From Lysinibacillus telephonicus (GTDB lineage Bacteria; Bacillota; Bacilli; Bacillales_A; Planococcaceae), in contig NZ_RXNR01000014.1 in NCBI RefSeq assembly GCF_003966145.1, positions 1-64,000 of the forward strand: 64,000 nt of DNA. The letters are read 5' to 3'. The notes under the pieces are model-generated. The model saw only the letters and a program-made list of their open reading frames with translations, made no database searches and was not told the DNA's origin. The position numbers and the translations under genes are program-made. Shown here one piece after another: positions 51,960-61,725 of the stretch (position 1 is its first letter; every line of letters begins with the position of its first letter).

Positions 51960-52880
51960 TCATTTAATATGATTTATCTTCATTTCACACTGAATGATAT
52001 TTACAGCTTCTTCTAACATCTCTCTATTATTTCTTTTTATGCCTTCCAATAACAGTACAACATTGTCAGCTGTCAGGAAAAAATAGAGCTTTTCAAACTT
52101 ATGTTGAATATTTTCTTCCTTTCTATGTTCCATCACATTTTTCGTAAATAATTCTCCAAATTCCTCCAACAAGTATAAATATTCATAATCAGGGTCACCA
52201 ATTTTCATGTCACCAAAATCAATGATTCCAGTTAATTCTTGCCTCTTTTGATCAAATAGTAAATGGTCCATCGATAAATCAGCATAAAGAACCTTAGGTG
52301 AATATCTGAAATGGTTTTTATTTTTGAGGTATTTTTCAAATCGAAAAGAAATATAAGTTTGCATATCTTGATTGATTTTATTAAAGGCTTTTTCCTTCAC
52401 CTCATTGAAAATATCTAAATAATATTGATAGAAGTTCTTTTCAGGAATATTTAGGCTTTTTGCCTGTTCAATACTGAATGAACAGACTTGATCTATAAAT
52501 TCAGCAATTTGATAGGAGATTTTTTCTTTAGTTTCTGATGGCAATGAGCAAAATAGTTGTTCATTCATTGGTTCTCCTGTTAATAATCTGTAGCCGACAA
52601 AAGGGTATCCATTATCTTGTTTCCCACAATAAATAAATTCCGGTATGTTTAAAGAAATATGTTTTTTTAGGTAAAGTAACGCCTTTATTTCTTTCTTTAT
52701 ATCAATGGCCCCGTCTTTATCTTTTGGAAATCTAAATACGAGCTCATGATTGATCAGATAGGCAGTATTCATCCAACCCTCACCAAGTTGCATAATGTGA
52801 TTAATTTTCATGTTTTCAAAATTACTTGTAATCATTTCCTTAACCCACTCAAACTTAGCATTTTTGAAACTGCTATCCAT
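51960..52880 (-). CDS. Aminoglycoside phosphotransferase-like kinase (APH(2'')-like)
   Basis: The 306-residue protein has the APH kinase fold. The N-lobe carries GEGWMNTAYLINHELVFRFPK, and the C-lobe has the Brenner-type motif YADLSMDHLLFD (199-210, catalytic D201) and the metal-binding IIDFGDMKIGDP (D221). Most APH enzymes have His-x-Asp at the first motif; here it is Tyr-Ala-Asp. Such enzymes phosphorylate aminoglycosides or macrolides, but many chromosomal relatives have other substrates. AAAGGAGAC precedes the ATG. A GNAT gene lies 73 bp upstream and may belong to the same unit. Confidence 0.85.
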   Translation of the reverse strand: MDSSFKNAKFEWVKEMITSNFENMKINHIMQLGEGWMNTAYLINHELVFRFPKDKDGAIDIKKEIKALLYLKKHISLNIPEFIYCGKQDNGYPFVGYRLLTGEPMNEQLFCSLPSETKEKISYQIAEFIDQVCSFSIEQAKSLNIPEKNFYQYYLDIFNEVKEKAFNKINQDMQTYISFRFEKYLKNKNHFRYSPKVLYADLSMDHLLFDQKRQELTGIIDFGDMKIGDPDYEYLYLLEEFGELFTKNVMEHRKEENIQHKFEKLYFFLTADNVVLLLEGIKRNNREMLEEAVNIIQCEMKINHIK

Positions 52881-52953
52881 TTTACTCAGTCTCCTTTAAT
52901 AGTATGGGTAGTGCCATTTCCAATAGACTCCAACCATTAGTTTTTCTTACAGC

Positions 52954-53502
52954 TCAACCTAATACCAAATCGCTAATCTTGATTCTCCAAATCATATGAT
53001 CATATCCTTTGCCCCAATAGTCCTGTAATAAATAATTAGGCTCTCCAAATTTCTTTTTCCAAATTTTTTGTGAGCTTATATATCCACAATCTAAGCAAAA
53101 TTCTTCTATGCCTCTACTCTGCAAAGTATAATACATCTTATTCAAAAGTAAATTCCCTATCCCCATTTTCTGGTAATAAGGATGAACGAATACTGTACCT
53201 ATTTCAATTAGCTCTTTGAAGGCGTTGTTTGTACAATTACATATAAGATCACTTGCTGGACCATATTCAATTGAACCGATAATTTTATCACCATCTAAAG
53301 CAATCAAGAAATATCGTTTTTCGCCATTGCTTTCAAAATCACTTTTTAAGTATTTTTCCTTAACTTTAATTTCATCATAAATATCGTCTAACTTCTCACC
53401 TAAACCTTCTTTAATAAAAGTATCAGTAATCACTAATTTAAAAAATGAATTTAACTCTTTTATGTCCCCAGTTCTTGGCCTTCTTATCTCCACTTTAAGC
53501 AT
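52954..53502 (-). CDS. GNAT-family N-acetyltransferase
   Basis: The 182-residue protein has a GNAT fold with the acetyl-CoA motif A: IGTVFVHPYYQKMGIGNLLLNKMYYTL (about 102-128). The beginning KVEIRRPRTGDIKELNSFF is a usual GNAT first strand. GGGAGGTT precedes the ATG. Substrate is unknown. It lies just upstream of the APH-like kinase, so a pair of small-molecule-modifying enzymes is possible but not shown. Confidence 0.85.
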   Translation of the reverse strand: MLKVEIRRPRTGDIKELNSFFKLVITDTFIKEGLGEKLDDIYDEIKVKEKYLKSDFESNGEKRYFLIALDGDKIIGSIEYGPASDLICNCTNNAFKELIEIGTVFVHPYYQKMGIGNLLLNKMYYTLQSRGIEEFCLDCGYISSQKIWKKKFGEPNYLLQDYWGKGYDHMIWRIKISDLVLG

Positions 53503-53696
53503 CCCAAACCTCCCAATTCTCCACTTAACACGAATTAGTTTATAAATTAAAATACTCCTTTTTATCCTCCTAAATAACTGCTATTAATTTTATTATAATA
53601 TTGATAATTAAAATTTTACTGCATATTCATCGTGATGGATTTCAGTTTTTATTAGTTACTGTGGCGGTATTACTATCGTTTGCCTGAATTAAAAAA

Positions 53697-53722
53697 GCGA
53701 TCCTTCACTTTTGAAGAATCGC
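53697..53722 (-). terminator. Hairpin with T-run on the minus strand
   Basis: GCGATCCTTCA and TGAAGAATCGC pair with one mismatch; TTTTTT follows on the minus strand. Confidence 0.65.
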
Positions 53723-53902
53723 GAATGATTGTGGAAATTTGAAAAACACGAAAGCTGTAAAAATAGTTCCCTAGTTATTTTGCTATATACCCTTATTGAA
53801 TTAGTTATGAAACATTCAAGCAGATTATTAAAATTTAGAATTTGGTGAATTTCCCAGAAGTTGAATAAGGGATAAAAATTTAAGGACAATAGTTTCCTAA
53901 TA

Positions 53903-53934
53903 AAAAAACGAATCGCATTCCACGATTCGTTTTT
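53903..53934. terminator. Intrinsic terminator of the uvrB-uvrA-yvlB block
   Basis: AAAACGAATCG and CGATTCGTTTT form a perfect stem around a 7-nt loop, with A and T runs on both sides. It lies immediately after the stop of the DUF4097 gene. Confidence 0.85.
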
Positions 53935-53942
53935 CCCAACCA

Positions 53943-55163
53943 TTATTCAGCATTATATCTTACAATAATACTTCCTGTACGGGATTCTCCAGTTAATTTT
54001 AACATATTTGCATTTTCTATTATTTTATCGAAATGTAATGTTTTAAGTAAAAACTGATCTCCTTCAATACGTGTGACAGCATCGGCTAAACCAACATCTG
54101 CCTTCCCAAAGTTCGTTGTAACTTGTCCGTCTAATGATAATGTTTTCGGAATATATAATTCAACTGCTCCAGCAACGGTATGTGCTTTTATTTTCCGCGC
54201 ATTTTCTGCATGCGTTGTGACAACGACAGCACCGTTTACTGATTCAGCCTCTACTTCTTGTATATGTCCATCAATATAAATTCGACCATTAACTGTTTCT
54301 ACTTCAAGGTCTTCACCATGTACATTTCGAACTTCAATTGCTCCGTTGCCTGTTTCAATATTTGCATTTTGGAATGAAGACTGATCCAATTTAACAGCTC
54401 CATTATATGTCTTCACTTTTAAAAGCTTAGTATTCAGTTCTTGTATTGTTATCCCTCCATTTAATAAACGTAGGATAAAAACATCATACTGCTTCTCTGG
54501 TACAGTGAACTGAACAGATACTTGTGACATTTTCGAAGGAACTGCAATAGTTAATTTTCCATCTTGTAATTGTAAAAACTCTTCCTCAAATTGAGCCTTT
54601 GTTTTTTCTTCATCATGGTCATTAAGAGGTGCTTTTATTTTTGCTTCCACTAAAAATTGATTATCTTCTGCTTTTGCTACCTCTACCTTGCCGTTTGGAA
54701 TTTCAAGTTCAAGGCCTCTTATATCCTCTGCATCGAATGCATAGGTTTTAGTAAATTGAACTTTTTCGCCAAAAGGAAACTCTAAATCAAAATCTTTAAT
54801 TTTTGAGAAGGTTGTGTTCATTACTCCCATAACACGATTACTAAAATTAGATAAGTCTTCTTTTAAGTCATTCATAAACTCATCCATTTTTTTATTTGCT
54901 TCTTTATTGTTAAATGTTTTACCAAATATATCTTCAAAACCGGATGTTTTAGATGTTGTTTCTTCTTCTGCATTTTCTGTTTGCTGAGATGCATTATTCT
55001 CTTGTGATGTTTGTTGTTCCTCTTCTTTTGATGATAGAGAAGTTTTGCTCGATTGAGTGGATTCTTTTTCTTTTGTTAACGCCTCAAGTAAAACAATGGC
55101 CTCTTCTGCTGAGATTGTTCCGTTCTCGACTAATTTTAAAATTCGTTTACGCTCGTTTTCCAT
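53943..55163 (-). CDS. yvlB: DUF4097 protein, YvlB-like
   Basis: The start is placed at ATG 55163 (MENERKRILKLVENGTISAEEA), preceded by GGGAGGC; an earlier in-frame start has no ribosome site. The 406-residue protein has an N-terminal SHOCT-like helix motif (residues 3-30), a charged Ser/Thr/Gln/Glu linker, and a C-terminal DUF4097 right-handed beta-solenoid (about 125-405), with repeated strands such as VEVAKAEDNQFLVEAKI and IEVRNVHGEDLEVETVNGRIYIDG. YvlB of Bacillus subtilis has the same layout and also lies near uvrA. It is linked to envelope stress there; its biochemical role is unknown. Confidence 0.85.
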   Translation of the reverse strand: MENERKRILKLVENGTISAEEAIVLLEALTKEKESTQSSKTSLSSKEEEQQTSQENNASQQTENAEEETTSKTSGFEDIFGKTFNNKEANKKMDEFMNDLKEDLSNFSNRVMGVMNTTFSKIKDFDLEFPFGEKVQFTKTYAFDAEDIRGLELEIPNGKVEVAKAEDNQFLVEAKIKAPLNDHDEEKTKAQFEEEFLQLQDGKLTIAVPSKMSQVSVQFTVPEKQYDVFILRLLNGGITIQELNTKLLKVKTYNGAVKLDQSSFQNANIETGNGAIEVRNVHGEDLEVETVNGRIYIDGHIQEVEAESVNGAVVVTTHAENARKIKAHTVAGAVELYIPKTLSLDGQVTTNFGKADVGLADAVTRIEGDQFLLKTLHFDKIIENANMLKLTGESRTGSIIVRYNAE

Positions 55164-55267
55164 AAATAAAAAGCCTCCCTCTATTGTATATACAATTATA
55201 CGCAGAGGAAGGCAGAAAAGTTTCATTTATTGGTTTTAACTATTTATTTTTACTACTAGCTCTTATA

Positions 55268-58135
55268 TCATTTATTAGAAGCTTCGGCTAGCAACTCTTG
55301 CATTCGTTTTCGGTCACGTTCTAAAATTGGTTTTAAGTAACGGCCAGTATAAGAATTTTCATTTGCTGCAACCTCTTCAGGTGTACCTGTTGCAATAATA
55401 GTTCCGCCCTTATCGCCGCCTTCTGGACCTAAATCAATAATATGGTCTGCCGTTTTAATAACATCTAAATTATGTTCGATAACTAAGACAGTATCACCAT
55501 TATCGACAAGTCTTTGTAAAACTTTCAACAGTCGAGCAATATCTTCTGCATGAAGTCCTGTTGTTGGTTCATCTAAAATGTAGAAGGATTTCCCTGTTGA
55601 GCGTCGATGCAGTTCCGATGCAAGTTTTACACGTTGTGCCTCTCCACCTGATAAAGTGGTAGCAGGCTGACCAAGCTTCATATAACCTAATCCTACATCT
55701 ACTATCGTTTGAAGCTTCCTTTGAATTTTAGGGACATTTTCAAAGAAAACAACTGCATCTTCAATCGTCATATCTAATAGCTCTGCAATATTTTTTTCTT
55801 TGTAGCGAACTTCTAATGTTTCACGATTATATCGTTTTCCATGACATACTTCGCACGGAACATAAACATCAGGTAAGAAGTGCATTTCGATTTTGATTAT
55901 GCCATCTCCACGACAAGCTTCACAGCGGCCGCCTTTAACATTAAAGCTAAATCGTCCTTTTTTATATCCCCGTACTTTCGCTTCATTCGTTGCAGAAAAT
56001 AAATCACGAATATCATCAAAAACCCCAGTATATGTTGCTGGATTTGAACGAGGCGTACGGCCGATTGGTGATTGATCTATATCAATCACTTTATCTAAAT
56101 GCTCAATGCCTGTTATTTCTTTATGTGCACCAGGTTTTGTACGTGCACGATTTAATTTTTGTGCTAGAGATTTATATAAAATCTCATTAATAAGCGTTGA
56201 CTTTCCTGAACCTGAAACACCTGTTACAGCAATAAATTGTCCAAGAGGAATATCAACTTTGACATTTTTTAAATTGTTTTCTGATGCACCTTTAATTGTT
56301 AGTTTTCGTCCATCCGATTGTCGACGTTCAATTGGAAGAGGAATGAATTTTTTCCCGCTCAAATATTTGCCTGTAATCGATGCATCATTTTGCATCACTT
56401 CTTCTGGTGTACCGACAGCGACTATTTCACCGCCATGGACACCTGCACCTGGTCCAACATCGATTAAATAATCGGCAGCCATCATTGTATCCTCATCATG
56501 TTCAACGACGATTAACGTATTGCCCAAATCACGCATATTTTCTAGCGTTGCAATAAGTCGATCATTATCACGTTGATGCAAACCAATCGATGGCTCATCC
56601 AAAATATAGAGAACACCTGTCAGCCGAGATCCAATTTGAGTGGCAAGTCGGATACGTTGTGCTTCCCCGCCTGATAATGTTCCCGCTGAACGAGAAAGTG
56701 TTAAATAGTCTAATCCTACATTTATTAAAAAGCTTAATCGTTCAGTAATTTCACGGATAATCAACCTTGCAATTTGCATCTCTTTTTCTGTTAAAGATAA
56801 AGAAGAGAAAAATCCATACATTTCAGCAATAGAATGCTGGGTTGCTTCCGCAATGTGTAGACCTTCTACTTTTATCGCTAATGTTTCCGGCTTTAATCGA
56901 TAGCCTTTACATGCTGGACAAGGCTGCTCTGCCATATATTTTTCCATTTGTTCACGTACCCAATCCGAAGTGGAATCTCGGAAACGGCGTTCAATGTTAC
57001 GGACTACACCTTCAAATTCAATATCTTTATCATGAACGCTACCATATTCATTTTCATAGTGGAAATGGATGAGTTCATTACCTGAGCCATACAAAATTTT
57101 ATCCATTTGACCTTTTGGAATTTGTGACACGGGTACGTCCATCGGGATGCCATAATGCTCGCATACTGCCTTTAATAACTGAGGATAGTATTGTGAGCTA
57201 GTTGGCTCCCATGCAGCAATCGCGTGTTCTTCTAAAGTTTTATCCCAATCAGGAATTAATAAATCTAGGTCTACTTCTTGTTTAGTCCCAAGCCCATCGC
57301 AGGAAGGACAAGCACCAAATGGACTGTTGAAAGAAAACATACGTGGTTCTAATTCTCCAATTGAAAAACCACAAAGTGGGCATGCATGGTGTTCACTAAA
57401 CAGCAATTCCTCATGTTCCATTACATCTACTAATACTCTGCCATCTGCCAATTTACATGCCGTTTCAAGAGAATCACTCAGCCGTGCTGCAACACCATCT
57501 TTTATAACTACACGGTCTATGACAACCTCAATATTATGTTTTTTATTTTTGTCCAGCTCAATTGAATCATCTAAATCACGCATCTCTCCATCGATTCTTA
57601 CTCGGACATAACCTTGCTTCTTTAAATCTTCCAATAGTTTCACATGTGTTCCTTTTCGTCCTGAAACCATTGGTGCCAACAATTGCATTTTTGTACGTTC
57701 AGGATATTCTAATAGTCGGTCCACCATTTGTTCAATCGTTTGGGATGTAATTTCAATGCCATGATTTGGGCAAATTGGTTTCCCTATACGTGCAAATAAC
57801 AGACGTAAATAATCATAAATTTCTGTTACAGTACCGACTGTTGAACGTGGATTTCTGCTCGTAGTTTTTTGATCAATAGAAATCGCAGGCGATAGCCCTT
57901 CGATTGAATCAACATCCGGTTTATCCATTTGTCCTAAAAATTGACGTGCATATGCAGAAAGAGACTCGACATATCGTCGTTGTCCTTCCGCATAAATTGT
58001 GTCAAATGCTAGTGATGATTTACCAGAACCAGATAAGCCTGTTAATACGACAAGCTTATCTCGTGGTATTGTTACGTTAATATTTTTCAAATTATTCGAA
58101 CGTGCACCTTGCACAACTATTTCTGTATTTTTCAC
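55268..58135 (-). CDS. uvrA: Excinuclease ABC subunit A
   Basis: The 955-residue protein has the length and order of UvrA: Walker [10 protein letters not shown] (33-41), first signature region [17 protein letters not shown], the zinc-binding Cys pairs CPLCGF/CPSCDG and [15 protein letters not shown], the second Walker [10 protein letters not shown] and signature [16 protein letters not shown]. It recognises DNA damage and loads UvrB in nucleotide excision repair. It starts at GTG after GAAGGGTGA, 7 bp past the uvrB stop, so it is in the same operon. Confidence 0.98.
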   Translation of the reverse strand: MKNTEIVVQGARSNNLKNINVTIPRDKLVVLTGLSGSGKSSLAFDTIYAEGQRRYVESLSAYARQFLGQMDKPDVDSIEGLSPAISIDQKTTSRNPRSTVGTVTEIYDYLRLLFARIGKPICPNHGIEITSQTIEQMVDRLLEYPERTKMQLLAPMVSGRKGTHVKLLEDLKKQGYVRVRIDGEMRDLDDSIELDKNKKHNIEVVIDRVVIKDGVAARLSDSLETACKLADGRVLVDVMEHEELLFSEHHACPLCGFSIGELEPRMFSFNSPFGACPSCDGLGTKQEVDLDLLIPDWDKTLEEHAIAAWEPTSSQYYPQLLKAVCEHYGIPMDVPVSQIPKGQMDKILYGSGNELIHFHYENEYGSVHDKDIEFEGVVRNIERRFRDSTSDWVREQMEKYMAEQPCPACKGYRLKPETLAIKVEGLHIAEATQHSIAEMYGFFSSLSLTEKEMQIARLIIREITERLSFLINVGLDYLTLSRSAGTLSGGEAQRIRLATQIGSRLTGVLYILDEPSIGLHQRDNDRLIATLENMRDLGNTLIVVEHDEDTMMAADYLIDVGPGAGVHGGEIVAVGTPEEVMQNDASITGKYLSGKKFIPLPIERRQSDGRKLTIKGASENNLKNVKVDIPLGQFIAVTGVSGSGKSTLINEILYKSLAQKLNRARTKPGAHKEITGIEHLDKVIDIDQSPIGRTPRSNPATYTGVFDDIRDLFSATNEAKVRGYKKGRFSFNVKGGRCEACRGDGIIKIEMHFLPDVYVPCEVCHGKRYNRETLEVRYKEKNIAELLDMTIEDAVVFFENVPKIQRKLQTIVDVGLGYMKLGQPATTLSGGEAQRVKLASELHRRSTGKSFYILDEPTTGLHAEDIARLLKVLQRLVDNGDTVLVIEHNLDVIKTADHIIDLGPEGGDKGGTIIATGTPEEVAANENSYTGRYLKPILERDRKRMQELLAEASNK

Positions 58136-58142
58136 GTTTTGG

Positions 58143-60125
58143 TCACCCTTCTACCTTCAGTTCAAATATCGTATCTCTTAATTCTGCTGCACGTTCAAAA
58201 TCAAGTGCTTTGGCGGCTTCCTTCATTTCATTTTCAAGCGATGCAATCAATTTCTCGATTTCTGCTTTTGACAGCTTTTTGCCCTTCGTCACTTTTGTTG
58301 CATATGTCTCTTCTTCTTCTGCAGCCTGCGTTGCGCGAATTAAATCTGGAATTTTCTTCTGAATTGTTTTTGGTGTTATACCGTGTTCCTTGTTGTATGC
58401 CTCTTGAATTGTACGACGACGTTTTGTTTCATCGATTGCTTTTTTCATTGAATCAGTCATGTTATCTGCGTATAAAATTACATGTCCATTCGCATTTCGG
58501 GCAGCTCGTCCAATCGTTTGAATAAGTGAACGTTCTGAACGTAAAAATCCTTCTTTATCAGCATCAAGGATTGCAACAAGAGATACTTCTGGAATATCTA
58601 GTCCTTCACGCAATAAATTGATTCCTACGAGAACATCATATGTTCCTTTTCGAAGCTCGCGTATGATTTCAATTCGTTCCAACGTCTTAACTTCAGAGTG
58701 AAGATACTCGACTTTGATGCCGATTTCCTTCAGATAGTCTGTTAAATCTTCTGACATTTTCTTCGTTAACGTTGTAATTAAAACACGTTCATTTTGTCGA
58801 ACCCGTTCATTTATTTCATCGATTAAATCGTCAATTTGTCCTTCAATTGGACGAACATCAATTGTTGGGTCGAGCAGTCCAGTTGGACGTATAATTTGCT
58901 CAACCATCTCTGGTGTATGTTCGATTTCATAGGGGCCAGGAGTTGCTGAAACGTAAATGGCTTGATGTATATGCTGTTCAAACTCTTCGAATTTTAATGG
59001 TCTATTATCAAGTGCTGATGGTAAGCGGAAACCGTGTTCTACTAATACATTCTTACGAGCTTGGTCCCCATTATACATTCCGCGTATTTGCGGCAAAGTT
59101 ACGTGACTTTCATCCACAACTAATAAAAAATCTTTGGGGAAATAATCTAGCAATGTATAAGGTGTTACTCCCGCTTCTCTCAACGTTAAATGACGGGAAT
59201 AGTTTTCGATTCCTGAACAGAAGCCCATCTCACGCATCATTTCTAAATCATAGTTTGTTCTTTGCTCTAAACGCTGCGCTTCAAGCAGTTTATCTTCTGC
59301 TCGGAATTTTGCAAGCTGCTCTTCAAGCTCAGCCTCAATATTTTCAATAGCCTTTAACATTTTCTCTTCTCGTGTAACGAAGTGGGAAGCTGGGAAAATA
59401 GCTACATGATCGCGGTCACCCATAATTTCACCAGTTAAAGCATCCACTTCCCGAATTCGATCAATTTCATCGCCAAAAAATTCAACACGAATACATTTTT
59501 CATCTCTAGATGCTGGGAAAATTTCGACTACATCTCCTCGAACTCTAAATGTACCCCGTGTAAAGTTTACATCGTTCCGTTCATATTGTATGTCTACGAG
59601 TTTTCTCAACAATTGATTGCGTTCAATTTCCATCCCAGTTCGGACAGATACAACCATTTCACGATATTCCTCTGGATTCCCTAAACCATATATACAAGAC
59701 ACAGAAGCTATAATGATGACATCTTGTCGTTCAAACAATGCTGATGTAGCGGAGTGTCGCAGCTTGTCGATTTCATCATTAATGCTTGAATCTTTTTCGA
59801 TATAGGTATCCGTTTGTGGAACATAAGCTTCCGGCTGATAATAATCGTAGTAGCTGACAAAATATTCAACCGCATTGTTTGGGAAAAATTGTTTAAATTC
59901 GCTGTATAGCTGTCCTGCCAGTGTTTTATTATGTGCAATCACCAGCGTTGGCTTCTTTACTTCTTTTATTACATTGGAAATGGTAAATGTTTTCCCCGTA
60001 CCTGTTGCCCCAAGCAAAGTTTGATGCCTTTTGCCATCCTTTATGCCTTTAACAAGCTCCGCAATGGCATTCGGCTGATCGCCGCTTGGTTCATAGGCAG
60101 AATACAATTCAAAAGTTTCGGCCAT
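58143..60125 (-). CDS. uvrB: Excinuclease ABC subunit B
   Basis: The 660-residue protein has the UvrB layout: Walker A GATGTGKT (39-46), the beta-hairpin region [25 protein letters not shown] box ([11 protein letters not shown]), helicase motifs including [18 protein letters not shown] and [12 protein letters not shown], and a C-terminal UVR helix pair ([25 protein letters not shown]) that binds UvrC. It verifies damage and recruits UvrC. AAAGGACG precedes the ATG. An SOS-like box lies 72 bp upstream. Confidence 0.98.
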   Translation of the reverse strand: MAETFELYSAYEPSGDQPNAIAELVKGIKDGKRHQTLLGATGTGKTFTISNVIKEVKKPTLVIAHNKTLAGQLYSEFKQFFPNNAVEYFVSYYDYYQPEAYVPQTDTYIEKDSSINDEIDKLRHSATSALFERQDVIIIASVSCIYGLGNPEEYREMVVSVRTGMEIERNQLLRKLVDIQYERNDVNFTRGTFRVRGDVVEIFPASRDEKCIRVEFFGDEIDRIREVDALTGEIMGDRDHVAIFPASHFVTREEKMLKAIENIEAELEEQLAKFRAEDKLLEAQRLEQRTNYDLEMMREMGFCSGIENYSRHLTLREAGVTPYTLLDYFPKDFLLVVDESHVTLPQIRGMYNGDQARKNVLVEHGFRLPSALDNRPLKFEEFEQHIHQAIYVSATPGPYEIEHTPEMVEQIIRPTGLLDPTIDVRPIEGQIDDLIDEINERVRQNERVLITTLTKKMSEDLTDYLKEIGIKVEYLHSEVKTLERIEIIRELRKGTYDVLVGINLLREGLDIPEVSLVAILDADKEGFLRSERSLIQTIGRAARNANGHVILYADNMTDSMKKAIDETKRRRTIQEAYNKEHGITPKTIQKKIPDLIRATQAAEEEETYATKVTKGKKLSKAEIEKLIASLENEMKEAAKALDFERAAELRDTIFELKVEG

Positions 60126-60197
60126 TCGTAGATCGTCCTTTCACCCAATTCTTGTATTTTATTTTAGCATAACCATTTAGAAATTTCGAACAAAAAG

Positions 60198-60211
60198 CGA
60201 ACATATATTCC
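60198..60211. promoter_or_regulatory. LexA (DinR) SOS-box-like site of uvrBA
   Basis: CGAACATATATTCC matches the Bacillus SOS consensus CGAACRNRYGTTYG at all but two or three positions. A second CGAAC lies 11 bp away (60186-60191 region). The site is 72 bp before the uvrB start, where uvrBA is known to be SOS-controlled in Bacillus. Confidence 0.65.
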
Positions 60212-60454
60212 TCAACTTTTTACTTCTCCCCATTTGTAAGGAAACAACCTATTATTACAAACCAGCAGTGAGATATAAAGATAAGAAGTAATTTACTAAA
60301 TCTGAGAGTGCATTATACAAAGCACTTAGACGATTATAGAGTCTTACACCACAGCTCTATGACTTGTGTACAAAGTCTACTTGTCCCCTGCTAAAAAAGA
60401 AATATGCTTCAACATAAAGTTATCTGTAAATCTAAATTTTTATTTTCTTAAAAG

Positions 60455-60496
60455 AAAAAAGTACACTTCAGTTTTGGTTCTGAAGTGCACTTTTTT
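60455..60496 (-). terminator. Intrinsic terminator of the ADH-ALDH operon
   Basis: AAAAAAGTACACTTCAG pairs with CTGAAGTGCACTTTTTT with a single mismatch. The A and T ends make it work in either direction. It lies 27 bp past the stop of the alcohol-dehydrogenase gene. Confidence 0.85.
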
Positions 60497-60522
60497 GTTT
60501 TTCGGACAACACAAGCTTGTTT

Positions 60523-61719
60523 TTAATGAATTTTTTCTAAACTATTTTTTTCAGCAATTTTCCCTTCAAACGCTGCTTTATAAATCGACAAAATATCTTC
60601 TCGTAATAATGGCATTGGGCTCCGTGCTAAAATCCGCTTTTGTTCAATAGCATCCTTTGTTAAACTTTCAAGCGCATCCTCAGTAATATTGAATCCTTGT
60701 AAAGTAGATGGAATATTTACATCCTCTACTAACCTTTTTAATTCGTCTACACATTTGTAAGATGCTTCTTCTTGGGATAAGTTTACTGCGCTAAAGCCCA
60801 TCGCTTCATATATATCTTTCATTCGTTTCTCACAGCTTTGACGGATGTACCCCATGACATATGGAAGTAAAACGGCATTGGAATCTCCATGGGCAATATG
60901 GAACTGTCCTCCAATAGGATAAGCTAAGGCATGGACACCAGCTACACCTGCATTAAAGAAGGCCAGCCCAGCAAGATAACTTCCGTAGCTCATATCTGTA
61001 CGAGCTTGTTTGTCTTCACCATTAGAAACAGCAGTACGAATAGAATTACTGATTAAACGAATCGCCTGTAATGCAAGTGCATCTGATACGGGGCTTGCAT
61101 TTTTAGAAATGTAAGCTTCAACTGCATGAGTCAGTGCATCTACCCCCGTTGCGGCCGTCACTTTAGGTGGTAAAGAAATAGTTAAAGCAGGATCAACAAT
61201 CGCAACATCCGCTATTAAATAATCATGTGTCACGACATCTTTTGTTGTTTCAAGCGATAATACAGAAATATTCGTAACTTCCGAACCTGTTCCCGAAGTA
61301 GTAGGGATTAATATTTTAGGAAGTCCTTTATGTGTAATTTCCTTTGTTCCTGTTAAGTTTAGGTAATCAGCAACAGAGCCTTCATGTGAAGCTAAAACGC
61401 CTGCAAGCTTTGCTAAATCAAGCGCACTACCTCCTCCGACGCCAATCACCATATCGAATTGATGCTCTCGTGTGTAAGCAACTAACTTTTCTCCAATCGC
61501 AAGCGGTGGTTCAGGTACGACCTCTGTATAAACTTCAGTTATATAGCCCACTTTTTCCAATGGTTCAACGATTTTATTAGTTAATCCAATATTTTTTAAA
61601 AATGGATCAGTGATGACAAGGATTTTTTTCACTTCGAAACGATTTACTTCATCTACTAAGTGAGATAACGAATCCCATCCTGTAAAACTGACCGGTGGAA
61701 ATGTAATTTTTTCAGACAT
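60523..61719 (-). CDS. Iron-containing (type III) alcohol dehydrogenase
   Basis: The start is set at ATG 61719 (MSEKITFPPVSFTGWDSL), nine bases after GGAG; a TTG two codons earlier would be too close to it. The 398-residue protein has the Fe-ADH signatures: VIGVGGGSALDLAKLAGVLAS, PTTSGTGSEVTNISVL and the metal-binding HALAYPIGGQFHIAHGDSNAVLLP. It should oxidise a primary alcohol or reduce an aldehyde with NAD(H). The next gene upstream codes for an aldehyde dehydrogenase ending 6 bp before it, so the pair probably forms an alcohol-to-acid route. The substrate is not readable. Confidence 0.9.
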   Translation of the reverse strand: MSEKITFPPVSFTGWDSLSHLVDEVNRFEVKKILVITDPFLKNIGLTNKIVEPLEKVGYITEVYTEVVPEPPLAIGEKLVAYTREHQFDMVIGVGGGSALDLAKLAGVLASHEGSVADYLNLTGTKEITHKGLPKILIPTTSGTGSEVTNISVLSLETTKDVVTHDYLIADVAIVDPALTISLPPKVTAATGVDALTHAVEAYISKNASPVSDALALQAIRLISNSIRTAVSNGEDKQARTDMSYGSYLAGLAFFNAGVAGVHALAYPIGGQFHIAHGDSNAVLLPYVMGYIRQSCEKRMKDIYEAMGFSAVNLSQEEASYKCVDELKRLVEDVNIPSTLQGFNITEDALESLTKDAIEQKRILARSPMPLLREDILSIYKAAFEGKIAEKNSLEKIH

Positions 61720-61725
61720 GTCCAA

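Larger units (their letters stand above)
53503..53942. other. Intergenic region with two terminator-like hairpins
   Basis: The stems at 53697-53722 and 53903-53934 are the only structures seen. A frame on the minus strand here (53689-53943) is made mostly of these hairpins and is not a gene. Confidence 0.45.
60126..60522. other. Intergenic region upstream of uvrB
   Basis: This holds the uvrB promoter region with an SOS-like box (60198-60211) and the terminator of the alcohol-dehydrogenase gene (60455-60496). No further gene is supported. Confidence 0.5.

Noticed and set aside
53689-53943. 84-codon minus-strand frame between the GNAT and DUF4097 genes
   Set aside because: It is made largely of two terminator hairpins and their T-runs.
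55893-57750. Several plus-strand frames opposite uvrA and uvrB
   Set aside because: They mirror the codon pattern of the strongly conserved uvr genes on the other strand and lack ribosome sites.
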